Shown here: positions 26,858-35,788 of the stretch, in pieces
How the letters are laid out: every line of letters begins with the position of its first letter
Position numbering within the stretch: the stretch's first letter is position 1
Assembly (NCBI GenBank): GCA_024704175.1
Contig: CP085629.1
Location: 3,782,001 to 3,846,000 of the forward strand
DNA length: 64,000 nucleotides
DNA from: Paenibacillus sp. P25
Lineage (GTDB): Bacteria; Bacillota; Bacilli; Paenibacillales; NBRC-103111
Reading direction: 5' to 3'
Translations under genes and position numbers: made by a program
The notes under the pieces: generated by a model
What the model saw: only the letters and a program-made list of their open reading frames with translations
What the model was told of the DNA's origin: nothing
Databases searched by the model: none

Positions 26858-26995
26858 ATTTGTCTTCATTTGGCGGTGTTTACTTGCATAACGACACAAA
26901 ATGCTATTTACAAACATATTTTTACATAGTAAGATGTGGACAATTAGGGGTGGCAATTTGCGGATGTATTTACTGTCAAAGAGTTATCTATACGC

Positions 26996-27181
26996 ATGGG
27001 GAAAAGCGAGGAAACGATTAAAAAGTGGATTAGATTGGGGAAATTCCCCATCGCCTATTTGAATAGCGACAAAGTAGGATGGAGAATACCAAAGCATGAC
27101 CTCCTTGATTTCGCAATACCGAATGTATTGGTCCAAATGATCAGGACGGAGAACGATGGAAAAAGCCTTATAAAATTATGA
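26996..27181 (+). CDS. excisionase-like helix-turn-helix protein
   Basis: 61 aa from ATG 26996: GKSEETIKKWIRLGKFPIAY, then GWRIPKHDLLDF. This is the HTH_17/excisionase-type domain. The sequence just upstream is in frame and also homologous to the domain start (DVFTVKELSIRMGK) but has no usual start codon before a stop, so the N-terminus may be lost or use a rare codon. AT-rich like the recombinase genes downstream; probably belongs to the same mobile element. Confidence 0.65.
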   Translation: MGKSEETIKKWIRLGKFPIAYLNSDKVGWRIPKHDLLDFAIPNVLVQMIRTENDGKSLIKL

Positions 27182-27432
27182 AGCAGTCACATTAGAAACT
27201 CCAAACGAAGAGACATTGAACATATTAACCTATGTAGGAATGAAACGGGCATTAGATATCCTCCTCCTGTCGAGAAAATGCACCCATCTGATTACAAGCA
27301 ATCACTGAAGTTTGGTCGACTTTAAACCAACCCAAGACTATGAAATAGCAATGAGGAAAGTATTTTTTTTATAAATTCAAACCGAACATACATTCCTAAT
27401 GTTGTTGCGTCTTAACAGGATTGAGGTGTCCA
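27182..27432. other. AT-rich region, no supported gene
   Basis: No convincing open frame on either strand. Short coding-like stretches (for example around 27225-27300) suggest remains of a gene. A TTGAGGTG sequence at 27421-27428 serves as the RBS of the next gene. Confidence 0.4.
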
Positions 27433-28162
27433 GTGGTAGTTGCTTATTCTACAAAATATCACTACGTATACTGTCCCGAAGGTGTTCAAAGTCGCTATGA
27501 GTTGTTGGTATTCAATGGCGATAATCCTTTCCTTCCAATAACCGATTTCTATCATGACTGCAAAGGAAGGATCAGTTCAAGTTCTGCACTCTCCTATTCG
27601 CAAACAATTCTTCCCTTTTTTACATGGTTAGATCAGCACAGTAATTATCAAGGGAAATGTGTTCAGTGGAGCGATCCACCAGAAGCGATTCGAGTAGCGA
27701 TTGAAGATTATCTCATGAACGAAATGGCATGCAAAGTAAAAGAGAAGGATACGTTTCGTTTTGTAAACTTGACTCAAAAAAGCCCGAATACGGTGAATCG
27801 ATTTCTATCATCTATGAAATCATTTTACAAGTCGATGATTTATCTTAGACATTACCCTTTCTATAACCCCTGATCGATTCACAAGCCATTTTGGACGACT
27901 ACAGGAGCCATACTGAGGGTGTGAGAGCAAATAAACCACGAATGCCATCGATTGGCGGAACAGAAGATTCACTCCCAACACGCCGATTAACAGACTCCTT
28001 TTTTAAGTTGATCAATGAAGAATGGCAACCCCAAATTATTGACGATCCTGATCTACCCTATCAGGTATATCAGGCGGGAAAGAAAACAAATTGGTCAGAT
28101 CGGGAGATGATCATAGCTCGGATGTTATTTGAAACAGGAGCCAGAGCTTCTGAGATTTGTTA
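27433..28162 (+). pseudogene. 5' part of a Tn554-type tyrosine recombinase (TnpA-like)
   Basis: Start GTG 27433 with GAGGTG upstream. N-terminal SAM-like core-binding domain (SYSQTILPFFTWLDQHSNYQ, TVNRFLSSMKSFYKSMIYL), then after a break at 27868 (run of four C where five keep the frame: NPLIDSQAILDDYRSH) it continues to the catalytic box I, LFETGARASEIC, followed at once by TAG. The rest of the catalytic domain is absent. The next reading frame begins with a second, different box I, so the 3' part has probably been deleted. Confidence 0.65.
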
Positions 28163-29122
28163 GCGGTTGATGTTTTTACGACAACCGGGGCGAGACTTAA
28201 CGAATTATTGCAGATAAACAACACCAAAGGGTGTATTCAAATTAAAAAGGTAAAAGATAAACTTCATTATTCCTTTCGTGCGGTCCCCAAAGGGCGTGAC
28301 GAGGTTGAAGAATTCTACATCAGCAAACAGACGATGGAATATATACAAATCGTGTTTCGGATGCTAAAAGATCATTACCAAAGTGACAAGATTCCAAGTG
28401 TTGAATATAGGGATAGACGTAAACATATGTTTACAGAACCCAAACCTTATTACTTTCAGTATCACAATATCGCACTTAAAGATGTAGCTCTCTCGACGTG
28501 CATTCGATTTTTGCTACACTCATTACGATTTGAAACGCAAGAGAGAACACCCGTAAGGGTAAAAAGTCACCTCCTCCGCTATGCATTTGCAACAGAGGCG
28601 GTGCAACGACAAAAGCTACCAATCGATATCGTTGCAAAAATTCTTCACCAGCGGGATCTAAAAGTTACGGGTTATTATTCCGCTCCTACACCTACACAAG
28701 TAGCTCTAGCAATTGGTGAATTACATGATGTCATTGCAAGCTACGTGGATATCGATGAAGCGATCCTGCGTAGTCCAGAAGAGTTACAAAAAGAGTTGGA
28801 GGAACACAATAGCAAAGTCCGTGTTTTTAATAAGGTTTTAGGTGGTACTTGCGTTACGGATTATGTATGCCCTACGAAAATGGCGTGTTTAGGCTGTAAG
28901 GCGAAGATCCCCGAACCTGAGCAAGAACACGAATTACACGAAGTAATTGAACTTTCCAAGGATATGGAGAAAAGGTTTGCGAAAATGGGGCTTGATGTGG
29001 AAGTTAAAAAAGCAAAAGAGATGCGGAAGCAAGCCAAAGTTGAACTTAAAGAAATTGAGCTGATTAAACAGTACAGGAAGGAACGAAGGTATGAGCCAAA
29101 TATCCACCTTAAAGAACGATGA
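28157..29122 (+). pseudogene. 3' part of a Tn554-type tyrosine recombinase (TnpB-like)
   Basis: About 320 codons without a proper start. It begins just before box I (FTTTGARLNELLQI), then has box II residues (VKSHLLRYAFATEA, H-x-x-R), a His in ILHQRDLKV and the nucleophile Tyr in TGYYS. After the catalytic domain comes a Cys-rich segment, CPTKMACLGCKAK, and a charged helical tail. This arrangement resembles the TnpB recombinase of Tn554-like transposons. All catalytic residues are present, but the N-terminal domain is missing, so the gene is probably inactive. Confidence 0.65.
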
Positions 29123-29561
29123 CTTTCCTTGGCTACATGAGGTACATGAAAAGAATAAAACTCGTTCCTTCCAATTGGGCAAATCCGCCATCGATACCTT
29201 AGTGAAAGAAGGCAAGTCTGTAACCCTCAATAACATTCACAATAAATCGAAGGATCTTGATCCTGCAGGTAAAGGGATTCATTCGAATACTATAAAAACG
29301 AATGAATTGTTGTACGCTTATTACAAGGAACATAGCCGAACGTACAAACAGCGGCAAACCAAAAAAGCTCCTTCTCGGCAAAATGTGATACAAGTCGCCG
29401 ATCTAAGACGTTTAAGCCCTCATCGGGATCTGGTACATCTTCGCCAAAAATACATGAAGTTAACGAAACAGGAGCTTGTGTCTAGGCTTATACAGGCGGA
29501 ACAGTTTATTGCAGAAAACCATAGCAAGTGGACCGCCAGCATATTTGAAGGATTCACTTGA
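29091..29561 (+). CDS. TnpC-like protein of Tn554-type element
   Basis: 156 aa, starting inside the recombinase gene (overlap 32 bp) after GAAGGAACGAAGGT. Sequence features: a basic N-terminal half (KSVTLNNIHNKSKDLDPAGK, HSNTIKTNELLYAYYKEHS) and a C-terminal helical segment (LTKQELVSRLIQAEQFIAEN). Size, order after the TnpB-like gene and composition match the accessory TnpC/DUF6262-type protein of Tn554-like transposons, as I recall the family. The frame is intact. Confidence 0.6.
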   Translation: MSQISTLKNDDFPWLHEVHEKNKTRSFQLGKSAIDTLVKEGKSVTLNNIHNKSKDLDPAGKGIHSNTIKTNELLYAYYKEHSRTYKQRQTKKAPSRQNVIQVADLRRLSPHRDLVHLRQKYMKLTKQELVSRLIQAEQFIAENHSKWTASIFEGFT

Positions 29562-29880
29562 GATTACGACGATGTATACTCGGTAATATTATGATAACGA
29601 CTGGAGCAGGTCGCCGCGGCGATCCAGATCGTTGAAGTAACTGGCAGGATAGTTTAATATCAATCGCGGGGAACCTTATCATAAGTAAGGCGAATTTTTT
29701 TGTTGGGCGCTACTGTAGGGAGTGTTGAAGACCGCCCGATTCGGACGTTGGAAGAAACAGGTTTTATTGCAAGAACAAGCTCGCCTACGAGTTGTCTTGC
29801 CCATCAACAGAACTGAAGCTCAAGTGGATGAGATTGTCGTACATCTAATCTATTGGTCAATAAAAATTTGCCTAAACGAA
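29562..29880. other. gap with gene fragments
   Basis: No complete gene. On the minus strand 29589-29660 encodes a short, GC-rich C-terminal-like stretch, PASYFNDLDRRGDLLQSLS then stop, unlike its AT-rich surroundings. On the plus strand 29701-29810 has a coding-like stretch (SVEDRPIRTLEETGFIARTS) with no start. These look like scraps left by rearrangement. Confidence 0.3.
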
Positions 29881-29912
29881 AAAAGCACCGGCCTCTATAG
29901 GCCGGTGCTTTT
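29881..29912. terminator. bidirectional terminator after the MmyB-type regulator
   Basis: Perfect stem AAAAGCACCGGCC / GGCCGGTGCTTTT with loop TCTATA, 14 bp past the regulator stop on the minus strand. Confidence 0.85.
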
Positions 29913-29925
29913 ACAACTTTGCCGC

Positions 29926-30780
29926 CTATTGCTTAACCGTCGTTTCCTCCGCGAGTTGGGCCAGGCGTTCAGCCGAGCCGTCCTGCAGATCGGGCGTATA
30001 AGCATGCAGGAACTGCCCGCTTCCGTTCTGAACCGGTAAGACGAGCGTCGACAGGTTCAGCAGTCCCGCCAGCGGATGCGTAATCGCTTGCGGGTGCTTG
30101 CTCGTGCAACGAACCTCGTAGTTCTCCCACATCGTTGCAAACTCGGGGTCGCTCTCCGTCATTTCCGCGATGAATTCCGGATACCAAGTATCTTCGAGAT
30201 TCTGGCTGTACATCACGCGGAAGTGGCCGAGCAGAGATGCAGCCAAGTCTTCCCAGTCGATGAACATCGTTCTGTAAGACGACAGCATGAATATGCGCCA
30301 GATCATGTTGCGTTCGCGGCTGTCGGCCGTGCCGAAAGGGCCGAACACGGAGAGAGCCAGACGATTCCAAGCCAGTACATTCATTTTCGCGTCGGTAATG
30401 TAAGCGGGGCAGAGCGGCATCTGATCCAATAAATAGTTCAGCGAAGACGATATCGCCGGTTCCTCTTCCTTCGAAATGAAGGCGTTTTGGCGAGGGTTCG
30501 CAAGGAAATGGAGATGGTGATGCTCGTCTTGGTCAAGGCGAAGAACGCGGGCCAGACTGTCCAGCACCTGGTCGGAAACGTTGATGTCCCGTCCCTGCTC
30601 CAGAGAGGTATACCACGGCGGCGAAATCCCGGCGAGCGCTGAAACTTCTTCGCGCCGCAGTCCTTTCGTTCGTCTTCTCGTAAATTCGGCGTGCGGCAGG
30701 CCCGCTTCTTCCGGCGAAAGCCGAAGCCGTCGCGTACGAAGAAAGTGCCCGAGTTCCTGACGGCGTTGATCGTCGCTCAT
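29926..30780 (-). CDS. XRE-type regulator with MmyB-like ligand-binding domain
   Basis: 284 aa, intact. N-terminal helix-turn-helix (LGHFLRTRRLRLSPEEAGLP, VSALAGISPPWYTSLEQGRD) and a C-terminal PAS-like MmyB domain (PAYITDAKMNVLAWNRLALS). This family usually represses a divergent oxidoreductase or dehydrogenase gene, which is exactly the arrangement here. The GC content is host-like, unlike the recombinase genes to its left. RBS GGAGCG before the ATG. A perfect palindrome (30801-30819) lies in its promoter. Confidence 0.9.
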   Translation of the reverse strand: MSDDQRRQELGHFLRTRRLRLSPEEAGLPHAEFTRRRTKGLRREEVSALAGISPPWYTSLEQGRDINVSDQVLDSLARVLRLDQDEHHHLHFLANPRQNAFISKEEEPAISSSLNYLLDQMPLCPAYITDAKMNVLAWNRLALSVFGPFGTADSRERNMIWRIFMLSSYRTMFIDWEDLAASLLGHFRVMYSQNLEDTWYPEFIAEMTESDPEFATMWENYEVRCTSKHPQAITHPLAGLLNLSTLVLPVQNGSGQFLHAYTPDLQDGSAERLAQLAEETTVKQ

Positions 30781-30800
30781 AGCAGAACGCTCCTTTCAAG

Positions 30801-30819
30801 CTGATACTCTCAGTATCAG
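30801..30819. promoter_or_regulatory. operator of the MmyB-type regulator
   Basis: CTGATACTCTCAGTATCAG, a perfect 7-bp inverted repeat with a 5-bp spacer, 21-39 bp upstream of the regulator start in the divergent region. Natural candidate for autoregulation and control of the oxidoreductase gene. Confidence 0.65.
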
Positions 30820-30974
30820 GATTGAGAATTATAGAATCGCGAATGACGTTAGGGGGAATAATGATATAAACACAGTTCTTCTTGGATGATCCGAATCGAG
30901 TTAGGATAAAGCCATCACTTATTATGCTTCATTTTAACACATTCGCAAATCCAAAGGGATTAAAGGAGAAAATC

Positions 30975-31538
30975 ATGAATAATATCTTGATTATTAACGG
31001 TCATCAGTTCTACCCCTATTCGCAAGGAAGATTGAATAAAACGTTGTTTGACGAGATGGTTTCCAACTTGTCGGAAAAATACAACATAAAAACGACGGTT
31101 GTTCAAGACGGCTACGATATCAAAGAAGAACAAGAGAAATTCAAGTGGGCCGACACGATTATTTTTCAAACTCCAATTTACTGGTTCTCTTTGCCTACGC
31201 TGTTCAAAAAGTATTTCGATGAAGTCTATGAATACGGCGTGATTTTCCAAGGAGCCGAAAAATATGGGCAAGGCGGCTTGTTGAAAGGGAAGAAGTACAT
31301 GATCTCCACGACTTGGAATGCTCCGGAGAGCGAATATAACAACCCGGAAGGCTTCTTCAAAGGGCTGGATTTGGAAGGGACATTGGAGCACATTCACGCT
31401 ACTCAACGTTTCGTCGGCATGGAGCCGTTGGAAAGTTTCAGCATTCACGATGTGATCACGAATCCGGATATCGAAAAACATATCGCCAAGCTTCGCGGAC
31501 ATTTGAATCAAGTTTTCGCACTTGAACTTAAAGTTTAA
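30975..31538 (+). CDS. NAD(P)H oxidoreductase, MdaB/flavodoxin-like quinone reductase
   Basis: 187 aa, intact, from ATG 30975 after AAAGGAG. Flavodoxin-like fold: ILIINGHQFYPYSQGRLNK (FMN/FAD phosphate loop), WADTIIFQTPIYWFSLPTLF, and the C-terminal KHIAKLRGHLNQVF. Closest in type to MdaB: two-electron reduction of quinones with NADPH. Divergent from the MmyB-type regulator, which should control it in response to an electrophile or quinone. Confidence 0.9.
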   Translation: MNNILIINGHQFYPYSQGRLNKTLFDEMVSNLSEKYNIKTTVVQDGYDIKEEQEKFKWADTIIFQTPIYWFSLPTLFKKYFDEVYEYGVIFQGAEKYGQGGLLKGKKYMISTTWNAPESEYNNPEGFFKGLDLEGTLEHIHATQRFVGMEPLESFSIHDVITNPDIEKHIAKLRGHLNQVFALELKV

Positions 31539-31972
31539 GGTCGGCATATACAAACGATTCTGATCGAATACAAACGCAAAAAGGCAACCTCTTCTTGATT
31601 CGAAGGGTTTGCCTTTTTTCTATCGAGCCGCTAACCTACAACCTACGTCAAAATCGACACAAACAACCAGATAGAAAACAAAGCACCGCAGAGAATGATT
31701 TTGGCAAAGTGAATATGTATGAAAATACATGAACCTGCAAGCAAACGTTAATTCCGGACAAGATTTCGCGATAATCCCGATTTAAGCATGCCCTTTGCCG
31801 ATCAAGCCGTCCACAAATAAGCAGTAGAAAGTTATGATAAAATTTCGCCCTATAGAGGTTACGCTGAACCGTATCACAGGTAAGAAGTGGTGGTTACGCT
31901 AACGGGCACGATAGTTCAATTCAGCCAATCTTTTTACCAAATCATAATGCGATTGTAAATGAACAAAGAAAT
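31539..31972. other. intergenic region with the oxidoreductase terminator
   Basis: 31578-31619 holds the terminator AAAAAGGCAA... / ...TTTGCCTTTTTT of the oxidoreductase. From 31620 to 31972 I see no gene on either strand; the sequence is AT-rich with scattered stops. Confidence 0.55.
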
Positions 31973-32013
31973 GGATAGAGGTTCAGATGTTTCTGAAACC
32001 TCTATCCGTTTTT
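31973..32013 (+). terminator. hairpin at the right end of the island
   Basis: GGATAGAGGTT... / ...AACCTCTATCC with TTTTT after it on the plus strand. It mirrors the hairpin at 26809-26857: in both cases the hairpin lies immediately inside the 45-bp inverted repeat. No clear gene ends at it. Confidence 0.6.
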
Positions 32014-32020
32014 AATTTTG

Positions 32021-32065
32021 CCAATAAAATGTCTAACATCTCATTAAATTGCTTATTATTATTGG
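32021..32065 (-). repeat. right 45-bp inverted repeat of the island
   Basis: Reverse complement matches 26765-26809 at 38 of 45 bases. On the minus strand it lies in a short open frame, KSNLANNNKQFNEMLDILLA then KLKTDRGFRNI and a stop, similar to the 25-aa ORF at the left end. No ATG precedes this frame. Confidence 0.65.
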
Positions 32066-32123
32066 CTAAATTGGACTTCCTCGCATTTTTAATAAAACCC
32101 TACGGCAGGCTCTTTGCTTCGCT

Positions 32124-32618
32124 TCAAGATTCAAAAACGACCTCCGCCTTCAATCCGATCGGTACCAATTCATTCAGATAAGCGGGAAGGGAAGCCTTCT
32201 CTTCGGGAAGGACCGGCCTGCCCGAGGAGAAGCCGAAATGAACGATTCCCGCGGCGGGATCCCATTTGCTCAAGCTTAAGACGCCGTAATGGAACAGCCG
32301 GCTGAGCAGCTCCAGCACATCGTCATGACTCAGGCTTCGGTCCAAGGCCGCCTTCATGACCGGCTCGGGAAGCCTCGGTTCCTCAGGGACTTTATCGGTT
32401 TGTACATAATGAAACGGTTTCACTTTAAAGCAGACGTAAGGACTGATGTAATCGGCGGCAAATTGCTTCAAGCTGCGAAGCTCCTTGTCGGTTAACTGCA
32501 AATCTTCATTCCAGGCATAGATGGTGGCTTTATTCGCCCCGTCCGTATGAATTCTTACATACCTTACATACGGAAACCGTTCTTTAACAAGCTGCTCCGC
32601 GACCAAACGGGTCCTCAC
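32124..32618 (-). CDS. unknown 164-aa protein coupled to catalase
   Basis: Start GTG 32618, eight bases after the catalase stop, with AGGTGAT upstream, so it is translated from the catalase mRNA. Sequence: RYVRIHTDGANKATIYAWNE, FAADYISPYVCFKVKPFHYV, LELLSRLFHYGVLSLSKW. No signal peptide, no membrane segment, no metal motif; mixed alpha/beta. I do not recognise the family. The position suggests a role in oxidative-stress response, but that is inference. Confidence 0.7.
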   Translation of the reverse strand: MRTRLVAEQLVKERFPYVRYVRIHTDGANKATIYAWNEDLQLTDKELRSLKQFAADYISPYVCFKVKPFHYVQTDKVPEEPRLPEPVMKAALDRSLSHDDVLELLSRLFHYGVLSLSKWDPAAGIVHFGFSSGRPVLPEEKASLPAYLNELVPIGLKAEVVFES

Positions 32619-32626
32619 GGGATCAC

Positions 32627-34087
32627 CTATTCCGTTCCTTCGGGCAGCGGCAGTCCCAGCCCTTCGGCGAGGCGCCTCCCGTACTCCGCATCCGCTTTAT
32701 AGAAGTGCCCGATTTGCCTGAGCTTGATTTCGTCCTTTTCCACGGGCTTCATGGCCTCGACAATCGTATGAACGAGCCGGGTGCGCTCCTCTTCGCTTAA
32801 CAACCGGTACAAGTCGCCGGGCTGGGTATAATGATCGTCCCGGTCATAAGCGGTGCTGTCCGCGTTGCCGGAAACGGCATAGGCGGCCTGCTTGTTCTCC
32901 GGCGTTTCCTTCGGACCGCCGTAGCTGTTGGGCTCGTAGTAAACGGAGCCTCCGCCATTGGAATCAAAGCGCATCTGTCCGTCGCGCTGATAGTTGTTCA
33001 CTTCGCTGCGCGGACGGTTGATCGGAAGCGCCTGGTGATTGGCCCCTACCCGGTAACGGTGCGCATCATGGTAAGCGAACAGCCGGCCCTGCAGCATTTT
33101 ATCCGGCGAGACATCGATCCCCGGCACCAGCGTTCCCGGCGAGAACGTCGCCTGCTCCACTTCGGCAAAATAATTTTCCGGATTGCGGTCCAGCACCATC
33201 CGGCCCACCTCGATTAGAGGATAGTCCTTCTGGGACCAGACCTTGGTGACATCGAACGGGTCGAACCGGTACGTCTCCGCATCCTCCAGGGGCATGATTT
33301 GCACGCAGAGCTTCCACGCGGGATAATCGCCCTTCTCGATCGCGTTAAACAGATCCTCCGTATGGTAGTCGGGATTCTCGCCCGCAATTTGCGCGGCGAC
33401 GTCCGGAGCCAGATTCTTGATCCCCTGTTCCGTCTTAAAATGGTATTTCACCCAAACGCCTTGCCCCTCCGCGTTGACCCATTTGAAGGTGTGGCTTCCG
33501 AAGCCGTGCATATGCCGGTAGGTGGCCGGGATGCCGCGGTCCGACATCAGAATCGTCACCTGATGCAGGGATTCCGGAGACAAGGACCAGAAATCCCAGA
33601 TGGCGTTCGGGTTCTTCAAATGCGTCTGCGGATGACGCTTCTGCGTATGAATGAAGTCAGGGAACTTGATTGCGTCGCGGATGAAGAATACCGGCGTGTT
33701 GTTGCCCACCAGATCGTAGTTGCCGTCCTCCGTATAAAATTTCACGGCGAATCCGCGCGGGTCCCGGACCGTATCCGCAGAGCCGCTCTCGCCGGCAACG
33801 GTGGAGAACCGCACGAACAGTGGCGTCCGCTTGCCGACCTCCGATAAAAATTTGGCTTTCGTATACTTCGTTACGTCCCGGGTAACTTCGAAATAACCGT
33901 GCGCTCCCGCCCCTTTCGCATGAACGACGCGCTCCGGCACGCGTTCCCGGTTGAAATGAGCCAGCTTCTCAAGTAAATGCACATCCTGGATGAGCGTCGG
34001 GCCGCGGGAGCCGGCCGTGATCGAGTTCTGGTTGTCTCCGACGGGCGCGCCCCAGCTCGTGGTAAGCCTGTTCTTGTTCTCACTCAT
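32627..34087 (-). CDS. katA: heme catalase (clade 3-type)
   Basis: 486 aa, intact, breaking down hydrogen peroxide. Distal His in ERVVHAKGAGAHGYF, Asn in VGNNTPVFF, substrate channel RFSTVAGESGSADTVRDPRG, and the proximal heme Tyr in RLFAYHDAHRYRVG. Length is that of a small-subunit catalase. The start ATG 34087 follows AGGTGATTCCGTT. No clear PerR box was found upstream. Confidence 0.96.
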   Translation of the reverse strand: MSENKNRLTTSWGAPVGDNQNSITAGSRGPTLIQDVHLLEKLAHFNRERVPERVVHAKGAGAHGYFEVTRDVTKYTKAKFLSEVGKRTPLFVRFSTVAGESGSADTVRDPRGFAVKFYTEDGNYDLVGNNTPVFFIRDAIKFPDFIHTQKRHPQTHLKNPNAIWDFWSLSPESLHQVTILMSDRGIPATYRHMHGFGSHTFKWVNAEGQGVWVKYHFKTEQGIKNLAPDVAAQIAGENPDYHTEDLFNAIEKGDYPAWKLCVQIMPLEDAETYRFDPFDVTKVWSQKDYPLIEVGRMVLDRNPENYFAEVEQATFSPGTLVPGIDVSPDKMLQGRLFAYHDAHRYRVGANHQALPINRPRSEVNNYQRDGQMRFDSNGGGSVYYEPNSYGGPKETPENKQAAYAVSGNADSTAYDRDDHYTQPGDLYRLLSEEERTRLVHTIVEAMKPVEKDEIKLRQIGHFYKADAEYGRRLAEGLGLPLPEGTE

Positions 34088-34521
34088 AACGGAATCACCT
34101 CGCTAGATATGTATTCGGAGCAACCGGCATTCATTCGCCAATCGCCCGCTCGGCTCGCCCAATATTTTCCACGCGGGGCTGAATAACATAAGGTATCTCC
34201 AACCCGAGCCAACAAGGAGCCGATCGCTTTGACCCGGTTTCCGGATGTCGTGATTATCGTCAGAAGCAAGAAAAACTTTGCCAACATCGGAAAGTTCCGA
34301 ATTATGGGAAGTGCAGGACCGTGCCGAAGATTTCTCAAGGTGGGGGCCCCTGTAAGGGATTTGATCCTTTGTCTGCTTCAGAACGGTTTTACCGCTTCCG
34401 AGCAGGGAGATGTCGGCGTCTTCTACCGTCCCCGAAAGTAGCTTATGGCCCTGGGAGTCGCCGCAAGGCAAGCTCCTTCTTCATTTCCGGGGCGGCTTTG
34501 ATCCATCTCCGATTAAAGCGC
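34088..34521. other. intergenic region upstream of catalase
   Basis: Open frames exist on both strands (for example 34103-34471 minus) but none has family-like sequence, an RBS and biased codon use together. It should contain the catalase promoter; I could not place it with confidence. Confidence 0.4.
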
Positions 34522-34550
34522 TTGCACTATGAATAAAGCGGTGCTACGAT
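34522..34550 (+). promoter_or_regulatory. sigma-A promoter of the beta-lactamase-fold gene
   Basis: TTGCAC, 17 bases, TACGAT, ending 42 bp before the ATG. An AAAGCGCTTG sequence overlaps the -35 and looks like half of a cre site. Confidence 0.6.
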
Positions 34551-34591
34551 GACCTTGTATCGATTTGGACAATGGAGAGGAGCATGAACCG

Positions 34592-35765
34592 ATGGAAAGG
34601 CTGGAGAGGCTGGGAAGACTGACGCCGCCGCTGAGGAGCTTTGTGGAAAAAGGCCCTGCGGGGTTGCCTGCTCCGTCGCGCGTGGCGGTGAAATCCTGTA
34701 TGAGGAGTACTTCGGCTCGGCGGATTTGGAAGGGAACAAACCGATCGCGCCGGATACGATTTACCGCATTTATTCCATGACCAAGGTGATCACCTGCACG
34801 GCGGCGTTGATGCTCTATGAGCGGGGGCTGTTTTTGCTGAACGATCCGCTGGAGGAATATCTCCCCGAATTTAAAAATCCGCAGGTGTACCGTTATAACG
34901 CTTACGGGGCGCTGTCCGTTTCCCCGCGGCGGGTCCGATCCGGATCAAGGACCTGTTTACGATGACTTCCGGCATTACCTATGAGGGGAAGCGCCTGGAG
35001 ACGGAGCGCGAGGTCAAGAAGGTGCGGGATGAGCTGAAACGGAAAGAGGCGGCTGGGGAACCGTATAACGTGCGTGCTTTATCGAAAGCGCTCGCGGCCG
35101 TGCCTTTGGCCTTCGATCCCGGAACGCATTGGCATTACGGCTTGAGCCATGACGTCCTCGGGGCGCTCATTGAGGTCTTATCCGGCAAAACGTTCGGCCA
35201 GTTCCTGAAGGATGAAATCTTTGATCCGCTGGGCATGGAGGATACATTCTTCCGCATTCCCGAGCATAAAAAAGACAGGCTCTGCAGCCTGTACAACCGT
35301 GCCGATGACGGCACGCTGACGAAGAACACTTCACTCGACGCCCACTTCCAGCCGGATGCGCTATTCGAAAGCGGCGGAGGCGGCCTGCTCTCGACGCTGA
35401 GCGACTACAGCAAGTTTGCCCGAGTTCTGGCTTGCGGCGGCGAATGGAACGGCGTCCGCCTTCTCAGTCCGCATACGGTTCGGCTCATGGCTACGAATCA
35501 TCTGGGGCCGCAGCAATTGGCCGATTTCGATTGGCCTTTTCTGGCCGGTTATGGCTACGGGCTGGGCGTCCGGGTGATGATTGACCCGGCGACCGGGGGC
35601 AGCAACAGCTCCATCGGCGAATTCGGCTGGTGCGGCATGGCCGGCACCTGGGTCCTGATCGATCCGAAGGAGCAGCTGTCCGCTGTCTATATGCAGCAGA
35701 TGCTCCCGAACTTCGAGGCGTATCACCAGCCGCGGCTTCGGGCCGCCATCTACGGGGCACTGTAA
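34592..35765 (+). CDS. beta-lactamase-fold serine hydrolase (class C/esterase type), frameshifted
   Basis: About 390 aa. The nucleophile motif SxxK is present as YSMTK in TIYRIYSMTKVITCTAALML, then LFTMTSGITYEG and the second motif region WHYGLSHDVLG, and a C-terminal GWCGMAGTWVLIDP. No signal peptide, so a cytoplasmic esterase or peptidase is more likely than antibiotic resistance. ATG 34592 (MERLERLGRLTPPLRSF) follows GGAGAGG. Two breaks: near 34660-34700 (before GGEILYEEYFGSADLEG) and near 34925-34940 (before RIKDLFTMTSG). Confidence 0.85.
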
Positions 35766-35788
35766 GTGCCCCCGGATGCCCCGAATTC

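Noticed and set aside
34103..34471. 122-codon open frame upstream of catalase
   Set aside because: No family-like sequence, no RBS, and composition like the other non-coding frames of this GC-rich DNA.
34510..34530. AAAGCGCTTG as a CcpA site
   Set aside because: Only half of the cre consensus is present; kept as a remark on the promoter.
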